Below are positions 7,270-12,482 of a stretch of 12,482 bases of DNA, one piece after another. The number at the start of each line of letters is the position of its first letter. Positions within the stretch are counted from its first letter, which is position 1. The notes beneath the pieces are model-generated. The model saw only the letters and a program-made list of their open reading frames with translations, was not told the DNA's origin and did no database searches. The position numbers and the translations under genes were made by a program. This stretch comes from Rickettsiaceae bacterium. GTDB lineage: Bacteria > Pseudomonadota > Alphaproteobacteria > Rickettsiales > Rickettsiaceae. The stretch spans positions 1 through 12,482 of the forward strand of contig JAKONF010000151.1 in NCBI GenBank assembly GCA_022702085.1, written 5' to 3'.

Positions 7270-7926
7270 GTAGCATTGGACTTATTTGAAGGTAAAAATC
7301 AAGAACTAGCTAAGAAAAAAACAATAAAGGTGTCTGAGACAAAAATACTAGGCAAGCAACAGAATGGTAAGGTAAGACTGCCCAGGCTTTTTCGATACCG
7401 CAGGAGTTGAGCAAGAAATAGCTAATAGTTTTTACATAACTAGGTTATTTGAAACTAGTAAAAAGATGAAGTTTGTGCTGATAACTACGCAAGAATCCTT
7501 GAAAAGAAGTAGATATATAGTTGAAGTAGTAACTCAACTAGCTCGCACTTTTATTTGGAAGGTCATCTATCGTTAGTGGTAACCAGGTGTAGTATTTCTA
7601 AAAAGGCCGCACATATAATAAATTCTCTCGTTAATATACTAGAACAAAATAAAAATATATCAACAGATGCTAAAAAGATATTTGAGTATTTAATTGAATC
7701 AAATTCAATATATAATTTTCCTATTCCTATAAAAGAGGGAATAATCAAAAATGCTCCAAACTTACTGGCAGCTATTGAGCAAACTAGCTCATATTCAGAA
7801 GGAAAGAAAGATAAGCAGGGTAAAGTTAATTTAAAATTTTTACCTAATACTGCCATATACGATAATTCAATGATATATATGCAAGAGCTAATCTCAACTA
7901 TTACAATTAATCGACTTATTTTTTAG
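7270..7926 (+). pseudogene. P-loop GTPase-like protein with DCPGF..DTAG motif, frameshifted
   Basis: Three frames join into one protein. The first (7270 to about 7375) ends KILGKQQNGKVRL. The second has a TAA at 7373-7375, possibly from a Tyr codon, directly followed by DCPGFFDTAGVEQEIANSFY and FETSKKMKFVLITTQESLKR, then VEVVTQLARTFI. The third (7555-7926) continues LEGHLSLVVTRCSISKKA and a helical tail to TAG. D-C-P-G-F...D-T-x-G is a G3/Walker B-type motif and VVTRC sits where a G4 motif is expected, so a GTPase domain related to large P-loop GTPases is likely. The G1 P-loop (GxxxxGKS/T) is not visible upstream. Similar motif arrangements occur in protist P-loop proteins as I recall; a search is needed to confirm. 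Non-functional as it stands. Confidence 0.55.
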
Positions 7927-7928
7927 AC

Positions 7929-7965
7929 TTAGAAAATTGCTGATCTTAGTTGGGTAATTTTCTAA
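7929..7965. terminator. Inverted repeat between converging gene ends, possible bidirectional terminator
   Basis: TTAGAAAATT (7929-7938) and AATTTTCTAA (7956-7965) pair perfectly over 10 bp across a 17-base loop. It sits just after the stop of the GTPase-like remnant and includes the last codons of the leftward gene at 7946. The loop is long and no strong T-run follows, so termination is only possible, not shown. Confidence 0.35.
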
Positions 7966-8353
7966 AATCTCTGCCCTCAAAGTCATCAACATTTAACTCA
8001 ATTTCCAGGCGTAAGTCTTGGCCTTTATTTTCTTCTCTTGTTCTACCATGTTTTATGGCCACCCAGACTACCGGCAAAATTTCTGCTTCCATCAGTTTTT
8101 CTACTTTGGCAATAGAGCGTTCATCAAATTTTACTAAATCATCGTAGAAATGATCTTCGACTACTTCTCTAGGCAGAAGGCAATTTATTACTCGACCATC
8201 TTATTCTACTGTTACTGAGAAATAAACGCTCCAAAAGTGCGATACTTGCGGATATTTTTTGATAGTTATATCTTCGTTGTATTCCAAATTACTACAAATC
8301 ATTAGTAGATCTCTTGCTTGGCTGGTTGTTTGCTTGTTAGTTTTGTTTAGCAT
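7946..8353 (-). pseudogene. Unidentified 135-codon protein with one internal stop
   Basis: From ATG 8351-8353 the frame reads MLNKTNKQTTSQARDLLMIC onward, with a single TAA as codon 51 (8201-8203), then continues in frame to TAA 7946-7948. Otherwise it is fully coding-like. Conserved-looking parts are YPQVSHFWSVYFSVTVE before the stop and DGRVINCLLPREVVEDHFYD, VVWVAIKHGRTREENKGQDL and VDDFEGRDFRKLPN after it. The stop could come from GAA, AAA or CAA by one change. I do not recognise the family. Its position 55 bp downstream of an Rpn-type nuclease remnant on the same strand suggests that both belong to the conjugative-element cargo. Confidence 0.55.
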
Positions 8354-8408
8354 CAAGATTATACTGATAATTGAAAGAAGAGCAAAACACCAGTAAAATT
8401 ATTAGAGC

Positions 8409-9308
8409 TTAAGATTTGAGGTTATTGATTTTTTGTTCTGATAAACCAGTAGCGGCAGAGATTACTTTTACGTCTATGTGTTGAGCTAATAGATTTTTGG
8501 CAATTAAAATTTTTCTTTAGCTTCGCCATCTTTTCTCTTCACCTCTAGCTTCAGCAGCATGGAGTTCGTCGCGGTCGGTGTGAATTTGTTTTTGATAGTA
8601 AGAGTAGCTAGCCCTCTCTTCTTTGGTCATTTTGAGGATGCTGAGCTTTTCAGCTACTTGAGCCATGTAAGGAGAATGATAGTGCATCGGTACTTCATCA
8701 CATGCAGCCAGTCATCAATCTCTTTTTCTAACCGATCATTAAATAGCGGCACTGAGATATAGAAGTATTCAGGCAAGATATCAGTAGAATCGAAGGTTTC
8801 ACCTTGCTGGTTTTTGATGTGAACAGCTAAACGTTCATTAGTTTCTATCTCATGAATGATCGTCTTGCCATGATAGATAGCACCGCCACCACTTTTGCTA
8901 AGGTTGCTGTTATCACCAATCTTACCGCCTTTGTCACTAGCACTGTCTTTGTGATTGCTAGCATTAGTAGAACCCTTAGTGCTACTGCCAACCAATAGGA
9001 AAGTAAATAAGGGAAATATGAAAGACTTTAAGAATTTGAGTGTAGTCTTCCCGTCGAGCTAAGTTATCACTGGCGTGGTTCTCAATGATCAGCCTTGATG
9101 TATTAAACAGTGATTTGTGAACAAAAGAGTCTTTGACGTTACGCTCAATCTCAATGATGTACTTACTACCATCCTCATCCTGAACAACAAGATCAGCGAG
9201 GCTGCGTTTGTTCTTAGCATTTACTCGATTACTTTCGTTCTCGAGTAAAGCCACAATCTTGACGTTCTTATAGCTAACAGCAGTAAGGAGAGCAGAGATA
9301 AAGCCCAC
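8409..9308 (-). pseudogene. Rpn-family PD-(D/E)XK nuclease (recombination-promoting nuclease/putative transposase), frameshifted
   Basis: The first frame begins at GTG 9306-9308 (VGFISALLTAVSYKNVKIVA), but the family's usual N-terminal 20-30 residues are not in frame, because a TAA lies just upstream. It has SLADLVVQDEDGSKYIIEIE, the D...ExE/Q nuclease motif, and VKDSFVHKSLFNTSRLIIEN. After YFPIG near 8993 the frame shifts into a Ser/Gly/Asn/Lys-rich insert and then AIYHGKTIIHEIETNERLAV, ILPEYFYISVPLFNDRLEKE and DDWLHVMK. A second shift near 8690 leads to YHSPYMAQVAEKLSILKMTK and YSYYQKQIHTDRDELHAAEA. A third, near 8525, leads to IAKNLLAQHIDVKVISAATG and LSEQKINNLKS before TAA at 8409-8411. 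Rpn proteins are nicking nucleases linked to recombination. This copy is dead. Confidence 0.75.
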
Positions 9309-9334
9309 AACTATTTAGTTAGTAGTCTCCTTTA

Positions 9335-9448
9335 TCACGTAGGAGGTATACCATAATCAAAAGAGACTAAAGGTTTGGGAGAGCTATTGTTAGTATTAGT
9401 AGAGTTGTCTATAGAAGCAAGAGAATAAGTTAATGCAAAAGATACCAT
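9335..9448 (-). other. Possible small ORF of 37 codons
   Basis: ATG 9446-9448 opens MVSFALTYSLASIDNSTNTN followed by NSSPKPLVSFDYGIPPT and TGA. A hydrophobic stretch (LTCLFLISVVGYG) lies just upstream in another frame. Together they could be the decayed start of an exported protein with a signal peptide and a Ser/Asn-rich mature part. No family is recognised, and chance remains possible. The rest of 9309-9581 shows nothing else. Confidence 0.2.
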
Positions 9449-9581
9449 AGCCTACCACAGAAATTAAAAATAAGCAAGTAAGGTCCCTCCTAATCAAAAG
9501 TACCAAAACAATTGTAAGACAGATTAAGGATGATAAAATTTATCCTAAATAGAAAGATTGGTTAAAAATGAGGATGTAAAA

Positions 9582-9601
9582 TAAAGTGTGTCAAACTAAA
9601 T
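9582..9601. repeat. Left terminal inverted repeat of the IS256-family element
   Basis: Begins TAAAGTGTGTCA, identical over 12 bases to the inward-read right end, then diverges over three bases and matches again in TAAAT. Confidence 0.65.
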
Positions 9602-9642
9602 AAAGTTATAAAGATAATATAAATAACAATAAGAGGTTTGAT

Positions 9643-10765
9643 ATGAATGATAACACTAATAAATTAACTAGGAAGAGCAAGTAAGATCTTTGCCATCAGC
9701 GTCAAATGAAGCACTAACAGAGATAATAAAAGGTATGTACGCAGGTAAGCCATTGCTTGGTGCAAATGGATTATTAACCAACTTGGTAAAGGATTTAACA
9801 CAAGTAGCTCTACAAGGAGAGATGGATGCCCATTTGCAAGATAATTCGTTAGAAGAAGGTAATAATAGAAGAAATGGCCTTGTTAGTAAGAAAGTAAAGA
9901 CAGGTTCTGGTTCTTTTGATCTTGAAGTGCCTAGAGATCGTAATTCTAGCTTCGAGCCGCAGATAGTTAAGAAGAGGCAAACAATCTTAAATGAAGAGTT
10001 AGATAACAAAATACTGGCTTTATATTCACTCGGTACAAGTTACAGTGATATAGCTACTCATTTACAAGAGATTTATGGTGTAGAAGTATCAGCAACAACA
10101 ATTACTTCAGTCACAGACCGTTTGATGCCACAAATATCAGAGTGGCGAAGTAGGGCTTTAGAATCTGTTTATGCCATAGTATTTCTAGATGCAATGTTTT
10201 TTAAAGTAAGGCAAGATAATAAAGTAACAACTAAGGTACTGTATAATGTAATGGGAATCACATCATCAGGTCATAAAGAAATATTAGGTTTTTATACTTG
10301 TGAAAGTGAAGGAAGTCATTTCTGGTTATCTGTTTTGAATGATCTTAAAGCTAGAGGAGTGAAGGATATTCTAATTATTTGTATAGATGATCTAAAAGGT
10401 TTCCCTGAAGCTATAGCCTCATCCTTTCCTCAAAGTGAAATACAGCTTTATATAGTTCACCAGATTCGCACTTCCTTGAAACATATAGCGAGCAAAAACC
10501 AAAAAGAATTTATGATTGATTTAAAGACCGTATATAAAGCAGAAAATAAAGATTTAGCTGAGTACAACCTATTAGCCTTGGAGGAAAAATGGGGAAGTAT
10601 ACTAAAACTAAAGGGGCATTTACTAGTGAAAATGCTTTGTTTAAATTAGTTTTTTGTGCTATAAAACAAATAACTAGTAAATGGAATCAGCCTCTACCAA
10701 ATTGGGCTTTAACCATTTCACAGTTAGACATTTTCTTCCCTGATAGATTAAATTTTAAGGGGTGA
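9643..10765 (+). pseudogene. IS256-family transposase, internally deleted
   Basis: The true start is probably ATG 9643 with AAGAGG at 9631-9636, six bases upstream. That frame stops after MNDNTNKLTRKSK and a shift near 9680 leads into the main frame (9690-10649). This has the typical IS256 order: GKPLLGANGLLTNLVKDLTQ, NRRNG, FDLEVPRDRNSSFEPQIVKK, YSLGTSYSDIATHLQEIYGV, then the DDE residues Asp in VFLDAMFF and Asp in CIDDLKGFPEAI, and VHQIRTSLKHIA. At about 10595 the sequence jumps to TKTKGAFTSENALFKLVF and NWALTISQLDIFFPDRLNF, read in another frame to TGA 10763-10765. Some tens of residues are lost, including the NTIEG.NR segment with the catalytic Glu. It therefore cannot transpose by itself. 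Confidence 0.85.
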
Positions 10766-10768
10766 AAA

Positions 10769-10788
10769 ATTTAACGTGACACACTTTA
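10769..10788. repeat. Right terminal inverted repeat of the IS256-family element
   Basis: The plus strand ends TGACACACTTTA. Read inward it matches the left end in 17 of 20 positions and starts four bases after the transposase stop. Confidence 0.65.
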
Positions 10789-10851
10789 AAAAACACTTCC
10801 TTAAAAATTTAATAATCTTCTTATTTCACCAAATGTGAGATCAAATCTCAA

Positions 10852-12126
10852 CTAATACAGCTCATATGGTAATTCAAAAGCAAGTAGTTTCACTTCTAGA
10901 TTATCTTTGATTTCATTATTTATTTCTGTTTGTGTAACATCAAGCTGGTTCTTTGTATGTTCTACATTACTAGTATCTTCTTTCACTTTAAAAGATTTTA
11001 ACACTTCAATAGCTTTTAAATTGTTCAGCGCACATGCTGCACTTAAGGCGTTAAAACCATAATTATCTACAGCGTCAGCTATTTCAGGTTTAACTTTAAG
11101 GATTACTTCTACAGTTTCAATATAATTACACATAGTAGCTATGAATAAAGCCTTACAGTCACTCCTGTCTACTGCTTTAATTAGCTTAGATTTGGCTTCA
11201 AAAATTACTTTTATAGTTTCAACATGATTACACATAGTAGCTAAGAGTAAAGAATCAATGCCATTCTCATTTACTGCATCAATTAGCTCAGGATTAACTT
11301 TAAGAATGAGTTTAGTGATTTCATCATTCCCTATCAAAGCTGATACATGTAAAACAGTCGTACCTTCTTTCGGTTTGCTAAATACTGGATGCAAAGCATT
11401 ATAGCCATTCTGCTCTACCATATTGATTAGCTCAGGTTTGATATTTAATAATTTGAGTGCCAATTCACTGTGGCCATTTGCAGTTGCAGCGTGTAGTATA
11501 GTCCATCCATGTATATCTACTACATTGATTAATTCTGGGTTATATTCTAGGAATAATTTTACTATTTCTCTTCTACCGCAATAAACAGCTTCATGCATTG
11601 CTGACCAATCATTATTGTCTAGTATATTAATGAGCTCTGGTTTTTCTTTTATTAAAATTTCGACTACTTTATTGTTCCCCCTTGCAGCTGCAGCATGCAT
11701 TACTGTTTTGCCTTCTATATCTGTAATATTAATAAGCTCTGGATTTTTCATTAACAGTAATGGTATAATATCATCTCTACCATTGTAAGCAGCTTCGTGT
11801 AGTATTGACCAATTATTTTGATCTGATATATAGATCAGATCAGGTTCTGCTGACAGTAACAGTTCTATTGTCTGCCCACCACTACCTGATACTGCGTAAT
11901 GTAAGGCTGTAGCTCCATTATTATCTACCATGTAAACCAGATCAAGATTTTTATCAATCAGTGCTTTTACCACATTGTTCTGAATTTTAGATATTGCCAG
12001 GTGTAAAACTGTTATCTTATCTTCATTAATTTCAGCTATTATCTCCTCTTTGTCTATAATATTTATTAGCTCTAAAGTGAAAGACTCGTTACCTTCTTCT
12101 ATCGCTGTTATTAATTTTTTCAACAT
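10852..12126 (-). CDS. Large ankyrin-repeat protein, 424 residues
   Basis: Intact from ATG 12124-12126 (MLKKLITAIEEGNESFTLEL) to TAG. About ten ankyrin repeats fill residues 34-380, mostly exactly 34 residues long and ending in the style PELIN..D. Cores include TALHYAVSGSGGQTIELLLS, WSILHEAAYNGRDDIIPLLL, TVMHAAAARGNNKVVEILI and WSAMHEAVYCGRREIVKLFL. Repeats 3-4 and 5-6 form a duplicated pair (the two WS.(L/M)HEA cores are 68 residues apart). The seventh is irregular, with two LH cores only 14 residues apart, as if two repeats were fused by a deletion. The tail (381-424) is charged and ends LLAFELPYELY. No signal peptide or membrane segment is seen. A protein-binding scaffold, plausibly a host-targeted effector, is inferred. 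The IS256 element ends 63 bp beyond the stop. Confidence 0.9.
   Translation of the reverse strand: MLKKLITAIEEGNESFTLELINIIDKEEIIAEINEDKITVLHLAISKIQNNVVKALIDKNLDLVYMVDNNGATALHYAVSGSGGQTIELLLSAEPDLIYISDQNNWSILHEAAYNGRDDIIPLLLMKNPELINITDIEGKTVMHAAAARGNNKVVEILIKEKPELINILDNNDWSAMHEAVYCGRREIVKLFLEYNPELINVVDIHGWTILHAATANGHSELALKLLNIKPELINMVEQNGYNALHPVFSKPKEGTTVLHVSALIGNDEITKLILKVNPELIDAVNENGIDSLLLATMCNHVETIKVIFEAKSKLIKAVDRSDCKALFIATMCNYIETVEVILKVKPEIADAVDNYGFNALSAACALNNLKAIEVLKSFKVKEDTSNVEHTKNQLDVTQTEINNEIKDNLEVKLLAFELPYELY
11125..11243. repeat. 17-bp direct repeat one ankyrin unit apart
   Basis: ATTACACATAGTAGCTA occurs at 11125-11141 and 11227-11243, exactly 102 bp (34 codons) apart. It encodes the shared ATMCN segment of the eighth and ninth repeats. 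The near identity at DNA level points to a fairly recent tandem duplication of one ankyrin unit. Confidence 0.75.
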
Positions 12127-12163
12127 GTCATTATCATCACTTTCAAAAAAATATTAATTTTAG

Positions 12164-12482
12164 TTAAATAAGCCCAATAGGTCAAGACAATTGTTTAACC
12201 TAAATCTAGCAAGCACGATGGATTATAAAGACGGCGAACTACACAAAGCACTCACGTTAAAGAATGAGTTTATTCGTAATGTCACCCATGAGTATCATGC
12301 TCCAATGACTGGAGTAATTAGCATGTTAGATGGCTTAATTGCAGCTTACGACGTTCTTGATGATTATGGCCGAAAGAAAGCTATAGAGACTATTTATCAA
12401 AGTGCTTTGAGACTTGAGAGCTTTGACGACAACATCCGAGATTTAGCCAGGCTCTCATCTGGTGAAGCAGAACTGAATATTA
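12164..12482 (+). CDS. Sensor histidine kinase, dimerisation/H-box region, cut by the window edge
   Basis: The frame is open from 12164 to the right edge; the only in-frame ATG near the beginning is 12218-12220. It reads LHKALTLKNEFIRNVTHEYH directly followed by APMTGVISM, a His-kinase DHp H-box (the phosphoacceptor His is in THEYHAP, where most kinases have SHE.RTP). Next come AIETIYQSALRLESFDDNIR and DLARLSSGEAELNI, the second DHp helix. No sensor or membrane part is encoded before it: the frame is closed at 12161-12163 and the divergent ankyrin gene begins at 12126. The kinase is therefore probably 5'-truncated. The H-box style fits the symporter-kinase family whose remnant lies at 4024-4851. 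Whether the rest is intact cannot be seen. Confidence 0.7.

Larger units (their letters stand above)
9582..10788 (+). mobile_element. IS256-family insertion sequence, ends present, transposase broken
   Basis: About 1.2 kb bounded by imperfect inverted repeats: the left end reads TAAAGTGTGTCAAACTAAAT and the right end, read inward, TAAAGTGTGTCACGTTAAAT (17 of 20 match). One gene fills it, with a Mutator/IS256-type transposase. The bases outside the two ends do not form an identical 8-9 bp duplication (atgtaaaa against aaaaacac), so either the flanks have drifted or a rearrangement used this copy. It lies between the Rpn remnant region and the 3' end of the 424-residue ankyrin gene. Confidence 0.75.

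Noticed and set aside
7563..7856. A leftward ORF of 97 codons
   Set aside because: It is the antisense shadow of the GTPase-like remnant, whose frame carries the recognisable motifs.
7950..8147. A plus-strand ORF of 65 codons
   Set aside because: It is antisense to the leftward 135-codon gene and Ser-rich as expected of a mirror frame.
8559..8762. A plus-strand ORF of 67 codons
   Set aside because: It is antisense to the C-terminal part of the Rpn nuclease remnant.
9668..10009. A leftward ORF of 113 codons
   Set aside because: It is antisense to the N-terminal part of the IS256 transposase.
10836..10850. Stem TGAGAT/ATCTCA as a terminator for the large ankyrin gene
   Set aside because: The stem is only six base pairs, it starts at the stop codon, and no T-run follows on the minus strand.
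11125..11243. Spaced direct repeats as a CRISPR-like array
   Set aside because: There are only two copies and the spacing is exactly one ankyrin unit in coding sequence, so it is protein-repeat duplication.

Overview
The window is AT-rich, has long non-coding stretches, and combines a few intact ankyrin-repeat genes with many broken mobile-element genes. The recognisable remnants are a Ti-type TraA/MobA-like relaxase, a sodium:solute symporter fused to a histidine kinase, an Rpn-type PD-(D/E)XK nuclease, and IS3 and IS256 transposases. Together with the ankyrin proteins this points to an obligate intracellular alphaproteobacterium of the Rickettsiales, probably Rickettsiaceae-like, inside the wreck of an integrative conjugative element of the RAGE (Rickettsiales amplified genetic element) kind. 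The genus cannot be fixed from the sequence alone. No rRNA, tRNA or CRISPR array was seen.

Left part (1-2850): an unidentified C-terminal coding tail, the right end of a decayed IS3-family element, and an unidentified fragment are followed by leftward ankyrin genes. One is intact (703-1560). The other is split by a frameshift at an A11 tract: an ankyrin half (2190-2849) and a C-terminal half (1696-2223) that read as one protein of about 384 residues if one extra A is allowed.

Middle part (2850-7930): a decayed small gene, a relaxase remnant with at least two frameshifts, and a symporter/histidine-kinase remnant with a nonsense codon and internal deletions, all on the plus strand. Next come an intact leftward gene for an unrecognised 249-residue protein, a short rightward ORF (5807-6124), a rightward ankyrin gene whose reading frame stops inside a repeat (6632-7135), and a degenerate P-loop GTPase-like gene with a DCPGF..DTAG motif.

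Right part (7930-12482): a leftward 135-codon gene with one internal stop, a leftward Rpn-family nuclease pseudogene with several frameshifts, an IS256-family element with both inverted repeats whose transposase has lost the segment carrying the catalytic Glu, a large intact leftward ankyrin gene of 424 residues (10852-12126), and the H-box region of a histidine kinase that runs off the right edge.

The ankyrin ORFs and the 249-residue gene are open, while almost everything of conjugative or transposon origin is broken. The simplest reading is a conjugative element that has stopped moving and is eroding, while several host-interaction-type cargo genes are still kept. Ankyrin proteins of intracellular bacteria are commonly secreted effectors, but no secretion signal is visible here, so that role is inferred.
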